This document shows, one piece after another, positions 26,317 through 35,095 of a stretch of DNA of 64,000 nt. Source of the stretch: Mucilaginibacter sp. OK098. GTDB taxonomy: Bacteria; Bacteroidota; Bacteroidia; Sphingobacteriales; Sphingobacteriaceae. The stretch is taken from NCBI RefSeq assembly GCF_900142915.1, contig NZ_FRCM01000006.1, positions 385,503 to 449,502 on the forward strand. The letters are read 5' to 3'. A program made the position numbers and the translations under genes. Within the stretch, counting starts at the first letter, position 1. Every line of letters starts with the position of its first letter. The notes below the pieces were generated by a model. That model was not told the DNA's origin. It was given only the letters and a program-made list of their open reading frames with translations, and searched no databases.

Positions 26317-29040
26317 CTAAAACGTGGCTTGTGCTTTTTTAATGGTTTTTTCCAAATCGATACCTTTACCCAATACACCTTTAAAAAGATCGCCGGTTTC
26401 TTTAAGGCGGTCGATAGAATTAAAAATGGTAAAGTCTTTCATGGTAAGGCCGGGTCTTACTTCATCCCAGTGCAGCGGCATAGATACGGTTGCGCCAACT
26501 TTCGGGCGGAGGGAGTAAGGGCCCGCAATAGTAGCGCCCGGGCGGTTCTGAAAAAAATCGAGATACATTTTTCCATGCCGTGCCGCTACCATTCTTTCCA
26601 AAGTAGTGTAGCCAGGCAATTGCTTATGCACTATGTCTACAACAATGCGGGCAAACATCTGCGTTTGGTCATAATCATATTTAGCTCCAGTCGGGATGTA
26701 AATATGCATTCCCGTTGATCCCGACGTTTTACAGAACGAGGGGACATCAATAGCATCCAATACTTTCTTAACCTCCTGCGCCGCTTCAATAACCTGGTCG
26801 AAGGTATTTTTATCGGGATCGAGGTCTATCACACAATAATCCGGGTCATCCGGCGACTGTACGCGGCTAAACCAGGGGTTTATTTCAATACACCCTAATG
26901 ATGCCATCCATAACAGGCTGGCCTCGTCGGTTCCTACAAGGTATTCTTTATGCTCGCCCTCGCCATTTGTGTAGGGGAAGGTTTTGGCCCAATCAGGCGC
27001 TTTATCTTTCACATCTTTTTGGTAAAAGCTTGGCCCATGGATCCCGCCCGGGAAGCGATTTAAAGACATCGGCCTATCCTTTAAATAAGGCAGCATATAT
27101 TCGGCAACCTGGTAATAGTAGTTAAACAGATCCCTTTTGGTTACCTTATCTTCCGGCCAGTAAACCTTGCTCAAATGAGTAAAGCTTAAATCATGCCCGC
27201 AAATTTTGCGCACCTGTGTTTCGTCTTTAGGGTTTAATAAGGTCTTTCTTTCCTTATCTTTTGGTGGTTTTATGGCACTTGCATGAGTGTCTTTCTTTTC
27301 TGCTGTTTCCATAACATCATTAGTATGTGTTGCCGCTTCTCTAATAACATCTTTAGCTTTTTTGTCAATCCGCATCCCCTGAAATGAGGGATGCCTGAAT
27401 ACGCCATCGCTGGTAACTTCACTATAAGTAACCTCGCAAACCAGTTCAGGCTTTAACCAGGTAGCTTTCGCTTTGGGTGGATTGGGCCTGAAACGGGAAG
27501 GTTTATTTACATCAGGGATGGTATCAAACGGACTTTTATCAGTTATCAATGGCTTAAACTGAGCCATCATTTCCTTTTGCACCTTGTCGCTAAAACCCGT
27601 GCCCACCTTGCCTGCATATTGCAAAATTCCGCTTTCATAAACGCCAAGCAACAATGAGCTGAACTGCTTTGAAGTGTCAGCATTTTTAGTATAACCTGAA
27701 ATAATTACTTCCTGGCGCTTATGCACTTTTATTTTTAACCATTCTTTAGAGCGCAGATCGGGCGAGTAAATGCTGCTTGCTTTTTTGGCGATGATACCTT
27801 CCAATCCCATACGGGTTGCAGCATTAAAAAAATCAATGCCACCGGCATCAAATACTTTGCTTATCCGCATCCGGTCGTCATCAATAGGGAGTACGGCCTT
27901 TAATATAGCCTGGCGCTGGGTTAGAGGCAAGCCCATTAAGTTTTTGCCTTCGTACCAAAGTATATCAAATACATAATAAACCAATTCGCCATCAGCTTCG
28001 CTGCGCCAGTTTTGCAGATCGCCAAAGTTGGAGATGCCTTTTTCATTCAGTACCAGGATCTCGCCATCCAAAACAGCATTGATCTCCTGTTTTTTCAGCA
28101 GGTCATAGATCGGGTAAAATTTTTCATTAAATGTTTTATTATTGCGCGACAGGAGGTCTACCTCACCTTTATTAATAAATGCCAGCGTCCGGTAACCATC
28201 CCACTTAACTTCGTACAGCCAATCCGGATCATCAAAAGGTTCATCAACCAAAGTTGCCAGCATCGGTTTTATCTTTTTGGGGATGGGTGATTTTGGCGCG
28301 GCTTTTATAAACGCCTCAACATCGGCCCCAGCCTCATCCACCAGTGAAACATTGGGGTCTTCACCCACCATTTCCTCAACTGGTTTCGCCTGGGCTTTTT
28401 TTTTACTTTTTGGTTTAGTCTTTTTTACATCTTCCTCATGCCCGTGCTGCCAGACCTTTTCGCTGGTTTTCTCCATCCCCTCGATGGTTTTGCCTGATAG
28501 CACAGATTTATCCTCTTTGGTAATATCTTTTGCCGATGCAAAATCGTCGTTATGTTTAATTAGCAGCCAGGCGTTTTCGCCCATGCCATGGGTTTTTACC
28601 AGCGCAAATTCACCTTTCAGTTTTTCACCGTGCAACTTTATTTTTACCGAGCCAGATTTTAGCTGGGCCAGCAAAGCTTTTTCCTGCGCCTTTTTACCTT
28701 TTATTTCATCAATGGGTTCATAAGTACCTTCATCCCAAACAATAACAGTACCGCCGCCATATTCTCCCTCGGGTATAATGCCTTCAAAATTGCGGTAGTC
28801 ATAAGGATGATCTTCCACCATCATGGCCAGTCGTTTTGTTTTAGGGTCGGTTGACGGGCCTTTGGGTACAGCCCAGCTTTTTAATACGCCATCCATTTCC
28901 AGCCTGAAATCATAATGCAGTCGTGATGCATCGTGTTTTTGGATCACGAATGTCAGCTTATCCTTATCCCTGCTTTTGCCTGCTTTAGGCTCGGCAGTTT
29001 TGGTAAAGTCGCGCTTCTCCGCATATTTTTCCAGGCTCAT
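26317..29040 (-). CDS. ligD: DNA ligase D, three-domain NHEJ repair enzyme
   Basis: This 907-residue ATP-dependent ligase starts at the ATG at 29040 (MSLEKYAEKRDF). Domain order is 3'-phosphoesterase (HDASRLHYDFRLEMDG, IPEGEYGGG), ligase (catalytic Lys279 in YEVKWDGYR), then a primase-like polymerase (IDLDPDKNTF, SGSTGMHIYIP). A basic linker rich in Lys separates the first two. The enzyme seals and fills DNA breaks with Ku, but no ku gene is in the window. A DUF3606 gene lies 10 bases upstream and is likely co-transcribed. Confidence 0.96.
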   Translation of the reverse strand: MSLEKYAEKRDFTKTAEPKAGKSRDKDKLTFVIQKHDASRLHYDFRLEMDGVLKSWAVPKGPSTDPKTKRLAMMVEDHPYDYRNFEGIIPEGEYGGGTVIVWDEGTYEPIDEIKGKKAQEKALLAQLKSGSVKIKLHGEKLKGEFALVKTHGMGENAWLLIKHNDDFASAKDITKEDKSVLSGKTIEGMEKTSEKVWQHGHEEDVKKTKPKSKKKAQAKPVEEMVGEDPNVSLVDEAGADVEAFIKAAPKSPIPKKIKPMLATLVDEPFDDPDWLYEVKWDGYRTLAFINKGEVDLLSRNNKTFNEKFYPIYDLLKKQEINAVLDGEILVLNEKGISNFGDLQNWRSEADGELVYYVFDILWYEGKNLMGLPLTQRQAILKAVLPIDDDRMRISKVFDAGGIDFFNAATRMGLEGIIAKKASSIYSPDLRSKEWLKIKVHKRQEVIISGYTKNADTSKQFSSLLLGVYESGILQYAGKVGTGFSDKVQKEMMAQFKPLITDKSPFDTIPDVNKPSRFRPNPPKAKATWLKPELVCEVTYSEVTSDGVFRHPSFQGMRIDKKAKDVIREAATHTNDVMETAEKKDTHASAIKPPKDKERKTLLNPKDETQVRKICGHDLSFTHLSKVYWPEDKVTKRDLFNYYYQVAEYMLPYLKDRPMSLNRFPGGIHGPSFYQKDVKDKAPDWAKTFPYTNGEGEHKEYLVGTDEASLLWMASLGCIEINPWFSRVQSPDDPDYCVIDLDPDKNTFDQVIEAAQEVKKVLDAIDVPSFCKTSGSTGMHIYIPTGAKYDYDQTQMFARIVVDIVHKQLPGYTTLERMVAARHGKMYLDFFQNRPGATIAGPYSLRPKVGATVSMPLHWDEVRPGLTMKDFTIFNSIDRLKETGDLFKGVLGKGIDLEKTIKKAQATF

Positions 29041-29050
29041 AACAGCAGGT

Positions 29051-29224
29051 TTATTTATGCAGATAAGCTTCCACCGCTTTTGCAGAAGAGCCAACAGCCT
29101 TAATGGCCGACTTTAATTTTTCGGGGGTGATACCAAATCTTTTAGACCAGTATTCAATTTCATAATACTCACCCGCATTGATCAGGTCCCTGTCGGGGCT
29201 TCCTGTTTTTGTTTTATCATCCAT
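29051..29224 (-). CDS. DUF3606 domain small protein
   Basis: This 57-residue protein runs from an ATG at 29224: MDDKTKTGSPDRDLINAGEY, then YEIEYWSKRFGITPEKLKSA, ending VEAYLHK. The pattern D-(K/R)-x-x-x-G-x-P-D-R-x-x-I and the acidic, aromatic middle match DUF3606. The second half resembles a short helical motif that could bind a partner or DNA. Its stop lies 10 bases before the ligD start, so it heads the ligD transcript. Function unknown; a link to repair is inferred from position only. Confidence 0.8.
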   Translation of the reverse strand: MDDKTKTGSPDRDLINAGEYYEIEYWSKRFGITPEKLKSAIKAVGSSAKAVEAYLHK

Positions 29225-29239
29225 GATAAATAATAATTG

Positions 29240-29254
29240 GTTTAACAGTTAAAC
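29240..29254. promoter_or_regulatory. 15-bp inverted repeat before the DUF3606-ligD unit
   Basis: GTTTAACAGTTAAAC is a perfect 7-bp inverted repeat around one central base, 15 bases before the DUF3606 start codon. Position and symmetry suggest a regulator site, but no regulator gene is nearby. Confidence 0.3.
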
Positions 29255-29304
29255 AATGATGGAGCGGTATTGGTTTTCTTAGAAGGAAATATTATTAAAT
29301 AAAC

Positions 29305-29336
29305 CGGGCGAACTGCTGTAGAAAGCAGTTCGCCCG
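29305..29336. terminator. Terminator after DUF4349 lipoprotein gene
   Basis: CGGGCGAACTGCT (29305-29317) pairs perfectly with AGCAGTTCGCCCG (29324-29336), with a six-base loop. A- and T-rich flanks lie on both sides. It starts 7 bases beyond the minus-strand gene ending at 29343, and could also act on the other strand. Confidence 0.75.
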
Positions 29337-29342
29337 TTTTAT

Positions 29343-30212
29343 TTAGGTTTTTGCTAAAGCAGCGGGCCTTTTGCTTCTGTAATGCCTTACCAGCATCCAG
29401 ATCCCAAATCCTGCAATTATTAGCACCCACAAATTTGCAAGGCCGAGTAACAATTCTTCAAATATTACCCATCCGTTTTCAATAGCCCCGATCAATCGTT
29501 TAAAAAATGGGAGGTTGTAAGCTGACGGATCATCATTAACCACGGTTTCTTTGTAAATGGTATTGCTTTGATAAAAACTTAAAGTAACAATGCTGTTTTT
29601 GACTTCATCATCAATTTGGCGGTTGTCAATTTGCTGGTCAACCATGTCATCTTTTAAAAGCAACACGTTGGCTGGATTCTTTATAATGATCTTTCCCCGT
29701 TTTTGCTGGCTTACCAACTCCTTACGGCTTTGAAGCTTGAGCTTTGCAGCAAGATAATCCAGCGATTTATCTGAGATATCCAATTGACGGTTATTAACAT
29801 AGATCCCCATGCGTCCGACCTCATTCATGAAGTCGTTAAGCTTGTCTGTAGGGATTTTTACAGTAATATAGGCAGTGGTATTAAAGGCAGTTACTCTTAT
29901 AACAGAATCATCACCTTTGCGAATATCCATACTGCGAAGCTCGGAAGAGCCAACCTGGTGGTGCATTAACAGGCCGTGATAACTGGCGGTAAGAGTGGTA
30001 ATGTGTTCGCTGGTTTGTTGCACGTTTTTTACTTTAAAACGCATATCGGCGGTCTTTACCAGTTTAGGAGCTGCCAAGGTAGCTGAATCTGCTACTTTAA
30101 CGGAGTCAGCACTACTACTATTGTTGACAAATTCTTCAGAGCCATGCTGTCCCTTACAAGCGCCCAGTAAAACAAGGCCTGCCAGCAGCGGGATTAGGAT
30201 TTTTGATTTCAT
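29343..30212 (-). CDS. DUF4349 lipoprotein, copy 1
   Basis: This 289-residue lipoprotein has the signal MKSKILIPLLAGLVLLGAC (lipid Cys19). It has a DUF4349 domain: KTADMRFKVKNVQQTSEHIT, the VTAFNTTAYITVKIPTDKLN strand pair, and DKSLDYLAAKLKLQSR leading into a coiled helix. A C-terminal membrane helix (about 250-275) and a basic tail follow. It is a paralogue of the next gene upstream (30422-31300), sharing an identical signal peptide. Function unknown; members are envelope proteins. Confidence 0.85.
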   Translation of the reverse strand: MKSKILIPLLAGLVLLGACKGQHGSEEFVNNSSSADSVKVADSATLAAPKLVKTADMRFKVKNVQQTSEHITTLTASYHGLLMHHQVGSSELRSMDIRKGDDSVIRVTAFNTTAYITVKIPTDKLNDFMNEVGRMGIYVNNRQLDISDKSLDYLAAKLKLQSRKELVSQQKRGKIIIKNPANVLLLKDDMVDQQIDNRQIDDEVKNSIVTLSFYQSNTIYKETVVNDDPSAYNLPFFKRLIGAIENGWVIFEELLLGLANLWVLIIAGFGIWMLVRHYRSKRPAALAKT

Positions 30213-30421
30213 AATAATAAGATTTAATTTGTTTTTTGGTACTTATTGATACTGAAAATTAGATAAGGTAACCCTGTTTATTATTTGATTATCAGTTAAT
30301 TACGACAATTTTAAATGAAAAAAGGCCATAAAAGTTGCCCATCGCGAAGCTGAGCGCTTCGGCGATACGCAACCATGGTGTAACGCTGTGCTAATCCTGC
30401 AACCGCGTTTTGATTAATTGA

Positions 30422-31300
30422 TTAGCTTTTGACTAAAGCAATCGGCCTTTTCTTTTTGATATATTTCACCAGCATCCATACGCCGAAACCTATGGGGAAG
30501 ATAACCCATGCATTTGCCAGGGCAACAAGCAGCGAAACAAATACATCCCACCCGTTTTCAAACGACATGCTCAGTTGTTTGGATACCGGCGGATTATAAG
30601 CTGAAAGATCATTATTGGCTATTATTTCGCGGGTCACAACATTGCTTTCATAAAAACTTAAAATAACAATGCTGTTTTTTACAGAATCATCAGTCCGGCG
30701 GTTATTAATTTGCCGGTCAACCATATTGTTTTTGAAGGCCAGCAGATCATCAGGGCTTTTCGCGGTATTAGTTTCCTTTTTATCCTGGGCTATCCGTTCA
30801 TTTTGGTTTTTAAGTTTAAGCTGGGTAGAAAGATAATCAAGAGATTTATCTGTTATATCCATCCGGCTGTTATTAATGTAGATCCCCATTTTTGAAACCT
30901 GCAGCATAAAGCTTTCCAGATTTGCCGGGGGAATTTTTACCGTCATTTCGGCTGTTGTATTAACAACGGTCACTCTCATAACAGAATCACTACTTCTTTT
31001 AATATCGGCGCTATTTTCAGAAGTTGAATTAATGGTGTGGTGAATTACCATTCCGTTGAGGCTTGTAGCAAGTGCCGCAATTTGCTCACTGGTTTGCTGC
31101 ACCTTTTTTACTTTAAAGTGGATGTCGGCCTTTTTTACCAGTTTCGACCCTGTTTGGAGCGTATCTTTTTTTAGGGCGACTGCTTTTTCTTTGCTTACAG
31201 CATCCCCCACCGTATCGGCAGATTCGCTTTTGTTTACACCCTTACATGCGCCCAGCAGAACAAGGCCTGCCAGCAGCGGGATTAAGATTTTTGATTTCAT
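30422..31300 (-). CDS. DUF4349 lipoprotein, copy 2
   Basis: This 292-residue lipoprotein starts at the ATG at 31300, where the signal MKSKILIPLLAGLVLLGACKG is the same as in copy 1. An upstream extension of 26 codons is rejected because it runs through the duplicated leader. The domain plan is the same: KKADIHFKVKKVQQTSEQIA, TVVNTTAEMTVKIPPANLES, DKSLDYLSTQLKLKNQ, one C-terminal helix and a KKKRP tail. The leader shares a long AT-rich block with copy 1 (tract TTTTTTGGTACTTATTGATAC), so the duplication included upstream DNA. Confidence 0.85.
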   Translation of the reverse strand: MKSKILIPLLAGLVLLGACKGVNKSESADTVGDAVSKEKAVALKKDTLQTGSKLVKKADIHFKVKKVQQTSEQIAALATSLNGMVIHHTINSTSENSADIKRSSDSVMRVTVVNTTAEMTVKIPPANLESFMLQVSKMGIYINNSRMDITDKSLDYLSTQLKLKNQNERIAQDKKETNTAKSPDDLLAFKNNMVDRQINNRRTDDSVKNSIVILSFYESNVVTREIIANNDLSAYNPPVSKQLSMSFENGWDVFVSLLVALANAWVIFPIGFGVWMLVKYIKKKRPIALVKS

Positions 31301-31516
31301 AATAATAAAATTTAATTTGTTTGTTTTTTGGTACTTATTGATACCGGATAATGGCATAAGGTGACCCTTATTAGCCATTTGGTTTTTAATAGGTTAGGAT
31401 GGATTTGATTTATGAAGCTGAAAGCTTCCCAAATGCCACACCACGAGTTACGCTGCGCTAAACTCGCGGTAGCATTTAATTATTTTTTTTTATCTTGTAA
31501 TTCCTATTACCGGCTT

Positions 31517-33901
31517 ATGTTAAAAAACTACATCAAAACCTCATTCAGGTATTTCCTTAACCACAAGGCATTTTCATCAATCAATATTATTGGCTTAAGC
31601 ACCGGCATTTGCGTTTGCTTTTTTGCTTTGCTATATGTGCAGTTTGAACTAAGCAGGGATAGTTATAATAAAAAGGCAGATAATATTTATCGACTGGTAA
31701 CCGATATTAAAACCCCGGTTGGCATGAATTACGAAAGCACCTCGGCGCCGATGGCGCCGGCCATGCAGGCAGCCTTTCCGGAGGTAAAAATTGCCACGAG
31801 GGTTTTTATGGATGATATGATCCTGCAGAGCAACCCTGATAATGCTGCCAAAGAAGAGGTTGCATACGTAGATGCCTCTGTATTTTCGGTTTTCAGCTGG
31901 CAGCTGCTGCGTGGCGATGCTAAACATTTGTTTGATGCTCCCTGCAATGTGGTACTTACCGAAACTGCCGCCAAACACTATTTCGGCAACGCCGACCCGG
32001 TTGGTAAAACCATGCTGATAAACGGCAAGACAAACGCAGCGGTAACCGGCATAATGAAGGATATTCCTTACAACGCGCATTTCAGGGTAAGTATGTTTTT
32101 TTCAATGACTACCCTGATGGATGCGCACAGCAGCTGGAATACCAACTGGAGACGTTTTGGCTTTTATACCTACCTGCTGTTAAAGCCCGGTACCGACGCG
32201 GCAAAGCTCCAGGCAAAATTCCCTGCCTTTATCAATGCAAATATTGACCAAAGTCAGTCGAAACATAGCCTGGCGATAGAACCGCTAAAAAAGGTTTACC
32301 TGTATGGCAAACCGCGCGGGCATCGTACCGGGAGTTCGGAGAGTGGCAACATTGGCAATATTTATATTTTTTCGATAGTCGCCGCGTTCGTTCTGTTTAT
32401 TGCCTGCTTCAATTTTATCAACCTTACTACTGCATTCTCATTAAAACGTGCCAGGGAAATTGGTGTACGAAAAGTTTTGGGTGCGTCCAAAAAACAGCTC
32501 ATCGTACAGTTTTTTATGGATGCGATATTGCTATGCTTACTGGCGTTTGTAATTGCATTGGTATTGGCTATTGTTTTATTGCCATTCTTCAACCAGCTTA
32601 CCGGTACCATTATTACTATCGGCGTTTTTGAAAACTGGTATTACATCAGCTTACTGTTTGGTATCGCAATATTGGTAGGGTTGCTATCTGGCATTTACCC
32701 TGCGTTGTTTTTATCCGGCTTTAAGCCTATTAGTAGCCTTAAGGGAGAGCTTGCATCGGGCAATGGGGGCGTTATGCTCCGTAAAACGCTGGTAATAGCA
32801 CAGTTTGCAATTTCCATCATCCTTATTATATCAACAATAGTAGTTTATAACCAGCTGGATTTTATGCAGAACCAGCAGCTGGGCTTTAAAAAAGATCACC
32901 ACATGGTGATTGATTACCAGTTTAACGGCGACATAAACGATCACCCGGACCTGGTAAAACAACAGCTTGGCGCCATCGCGGGTGTAAACAGCGTTTCCTT
33001 TTCTTCCAGTGTACCGGGTACGTCTAATAACGTGTTTCCTACGCTGATTGCAAATTCCGAAAATCTTTACCAGGACGTGTTAGCAGATGCTTATTATTTC
33101 GACGGTGATTTTTTGAACCAGTATGGGGTAAAGGTTATTGCTGGCCGCGGCTTCAATAAACAATTTGCTTTGGATGAAAAAGCGATGCTTATAAACGAAG
33201 CGATGGTGAAAAAGATGGGCTATAAAACCCCCGGTGAAGCACTTGGGAAGCGATTTAAACAATTCGTATCCGACGGTACTATTGTTGGCGTTGTGCAGGA
33301 TTTTCATTTCCATTCATCACAGGAGCTGGTGCAGCCTTTAACTATCCGTCCGATAATAGGTTATTTTACCTGTATTACGCTCGATATAACATCGGCCCAC
33401 ATGCAACAAACGATAGCCCAAGTAGAAAAACAATGGAAGCAGCTGGCACAAGGCTTACCCCTGATCTACTTTTTCGAAGATGAGGCATACAATAAGCAAT
33501 ATATATCCCAACAGCGTTTCGGCAGCTTGTTTGTTTGCTTTTCGGTATTAGCTATACTGATCTCATGCCTGGGCTTACTGGGCCTTTCAGCATTCAGCAC
33601 GGCACAGCGTAAAAAAGAGATCGGCATCCGTAAAGTACTGGGGGCTTCGGTTACAAGCATAGCGGCATTGCTTTCTAAAGATTTTGTAAGGCTGGTATTT
33701 ATAGCGCTCATTGTTGCCTCACCCTTGGCCTGGTGGGCCATGCATAGCTGGCTGCAAGGTTTTGCCTATCGCATTCAAATCAGCTGGTGGGTGTTTGTGC
33801 TTTCAGGTTCAGCAGCGCTGCTGATTGCTTTGTTTACGGTAAGCTTTCAATCGGTGAAAGCAGCGTTGGTGAATCCTGTTAAAAGTTTGAAGAGTGAGTG
33901 A
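31517..33901 (+). CDS. FtsX/MacB-type ABC transporter permease (solitary copy)
   Basis: This 794-residue protein starts at ATG 31517 (MLKNYIKTSFRYFLNHKAFS); the 35 codons upstream are repeat-like and rejected. Layout: first helix (about 20-42), MacB-type periplasmic core, FtsX domain with three helices (about 290-430), second periplasmic region and a C-terminal FtsX domain ending VNPVKSLKSE. The sequence RAREIGVRKVLGASKKQLI is the FtsX signature before the helices. No ATPase gene is adjacent. It is a relative of the five permeases at 53036-64000 but on the other strand. Transport function and substrate unknown. Confidence 0.88.
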   Translation: MLKNYIKTSFRYFLNHKAFSSINIIGLSTGICVCFFALLYVQFELSRDSYNKKADNIYRLVTDIKTPVGMNYESTSAPMAPAMQAAFPEVKIATRVFMDDMILQSNPDNAAKEEVAYVDASVFSVFSWQLLRGDAKHLFDAPCNVVLTETAAKHYFGNADPVGKTMLINGKTNAAVTGIMKDIPYNAHFRVSMFFSMTTLMDAHSSWNTNWRRFGFYTYLLLKPGTDAAKLQAKFPAFINANIDQSQSKHSLAIEPLKKVYLYGKPRGHRTGSSESGNIGNIYIFSIVAAFVLFIACFNFINLTTAFSLKRAREIGVRKVLGASKKQLIVQFFMDAILLCLLAFVIALVLAIVLLPFFNQLTGTIITIGVFENWYYISLLFGIAILVGLLSGIYPALFLSGFKPISSLKGELASGNGGVMLRKTLVIAQFAISIILIISTIVVYNQLDFMQNQQLGFKKDHHMVIDYQFNGDINDHPDLVKQQLGAIAGVNSVSFSSSVPGTSNNVFPTLIANSENLYQDVLADAYYFDGDFLNQYGVKVIAGRGFNKQFALDEKAMLINEAMVKKMGYKTPGEALGKRFKQFVSDGTIVGVVQDFHFHSSQELVQPLTIRPIIGYFTCITLDITSAHMQQTIAQVEKQWKQLAQGLPLIYFFEDEAYNKQYISQQRFGSLFVCFSVLAILISCLGLLGLSAFSTAQRKKEIGIRKVLGASVTSIAALLSKDFVRLVFIALIVASPLAWWAMHSWLQGFAYRIQISWWVFVLSGSAALLIALFTVSFQSVKAALVNPVKSLKSE

Positions 33902-33912
33902 GGTCTTCATCA

Positions 33913-34026
33913 TGTCATTGCGAGGTACGAAGCAATCGCGAACTATACAGGGCGAATAGAAAGGTATATAACTTGCATTGGCGGTTGTGTACTGCGTGCG
34001 ATTGCTGCGCTTCGCTCGCAATGACA
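33913..34026. repeat. MITE/REP-like element with terminal inverted repeats
   Basis: The left end reads TGTCATTGCGAGGTACGAAG followed by CAATCGC. The right end inverted reads TGTCATTGCGAGCGAAGCGC then AGCAATCGC. The 114-bp element has no coding capacity and lies 12 bases past the stop codon of the permease gene. It is of the same type as 25561-25720. Confidence 0.6.
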
Positions 34027-34039
34027 TAGGGTGAACTAT

Positions 34040-35002
34040 TCACTCTCCCTTAAACTTCAACCCTATCTGCTCCCTTGCCTTATCCAGCATAGCAATCATC
34101 TGTCTTGACATTTCGTGGCTGATGATGGGGCTTTCAGTTTTCCCTTCGTTTATTAATTGGCAGAAGTGTTCAATTTCGTAGTTAAGGCCACCGGCGGTAA
34201 AGGGTTCGTTTAGCTCAACTGTGCGACCATCAAGGTAGCTGATAGTGGCGCTTTGGGGGTTCCACCAGTTTTTATGGATGGTAACATGACCAATGGTTCC
34301 GCAGATCAAGGCATCACCCTTACCGTGCAGATCAAAACCGGCATAAAGCTGGGCATAGCCATTGGTATGCAGGGTTTGAAATATAGCAAACATATCAATG
34401 CCCGTTTCGCCAAAGCGACCCATAGTTTGTACCTGTTGGGTTTCGCCCAGCCAGTCGACAGCTAAAAATGCTTCGTAAATACCAATCCCCATTATTGCGC
34501 CGCCGGCAAGCTCGTGGCTGAAGTTCGGATGATCCCGCGGAATATCAGCAACTGATGATCCGGCCCTTACATAACCAACCGGACCAATAGGATCGGTAAT
34601 TAAGTACTCCTTTAAACTGCGGTACAAAGGGAAGAACGGAGGCTTCATGCCCTCCATAAAAATCAGGCCTTTTAATTTGGCTGCTTCAAGTACAGGATTT
34701 AAGATAGAAAGATTAATAGCGGCAGGCTTTTCGCACAGCACATGTTTACCGGCATTAAAAGCAGCAAAACAGTATTCCGCATGGCTATCGGGCAGTGTAG
34801 CAATATAAACGGCATCAATATCGCTTGCGAGCAACTCATCAACTGTTTTACAGGCATGGCCGCCATATTGCTCAACAAAGCTGTTAACAGATTCTTCCCT
34901 GCGCGACCATAACGACACCAGTTCTGTACCGGGCACAGCTTTAAGTCCCTGTACAAAACGGTGCGCAATGCGCCCGCAACCTATGATGCCCCATTTTATC
35001 AT
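34040..35002 (-). CDS. Gfo/Idh/MocA family oxidoreductase
   Basis: This 320-residue NAD(P)-dependent dehydrogenase has a Rossmann nucleotide-binding start (IKWGIIGCGRIAHRFVQGL), the ATLPDSHAEYCFAAFNAGKH helix and the EKPAAIN motif whose lysine is catalytic in the family. The C-terminal alpha/beta domain is complete (GGAIMGIGIYEAFLAVDWLG). Substrates are usually sugars or trans-dihydrodiols; none can be named here. It is 93 bases downstream of the lipoprotein gene at 35096-36160 with palindromic repeats between. Confidence 0.9.
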   Translation of the reverse strand: MIKWGIIGCGRIAHRFVQGLKAVPGTELVSLWSRREESVNSFVEQYGGHACKTVDELLASDIDAVYIATLPDSHAEYCFAAFNAGKHVLCEKPAAINLSILNPVLEAAKLKGLIFMEGMKPPFFPLYRSLKEYLITDPIGPVGYVRAGSSVADIPRDHPNFSHELAGGAIMGIGIYEAFLAVDWLGETQQVQTMGRFGETGIDMFAIFQTLHTNGYAQLYAGFDLHGKGDALICGTIGHVTIHKNWWNPQSATISYLDGRTVELNEPFTAGGLNYEIEHFCQLINEGKTESPIISHEMSRQMIAMLDKAREQIGLKFKGE

Positions 35003-35015
35003 TTATTTAAAAAAC

Positions 35016-35092
35016 GTAGAGACGCAATACATTGCGTCTCTGATTGTGTTTGATAATATTGAATTCGGAGACACAAAGTATTGTGTCTCTAC
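35016..35092 (-). terminator. Double palindrome repeat acting as terminator
   Basis: GTAGAGACGCAATACATTGC with its partner CGTCTCT (35016-35041) and GGAGACACAAAGTATTGTGT with CTCTAC (35067-35092) are two hairpins of one repeat type. The outer GTAGAGAC and GTCTCTAC ends are also complementary. On the minus strand the second hairpin is followed by ACGTTTTTT, so it can end the lipoprotein transcript. Confidence 0.55.
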
Positions 35093-35095
35093 AAT

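Noticed and set aside
26232..26378. N-terminal extension of the KTSC protein
   Set aside because: The sequence is an intergenic TTCTTGATTCTTGACT-type repeat running into the end of ligD; the KTSC domain starts at the ATG at 26231.
30335..30421. A hairpin-rich patch (GCGAAGC...GCTTCGGC) as a small RNA gene
   Set aside because: The stem is short with mismatches, no promoter is visible and it sits directly after a gene end; it fits a degenerate intergenic repeat better.
31412..31516. N-terminal extension of 35 codons on the permease at 31.5 kb
   Set aside because: It reads through repeat-like intergenic DNA, and all relatives in this window start at M(I/L)(K/E)NY, matching the ATG at 31517.
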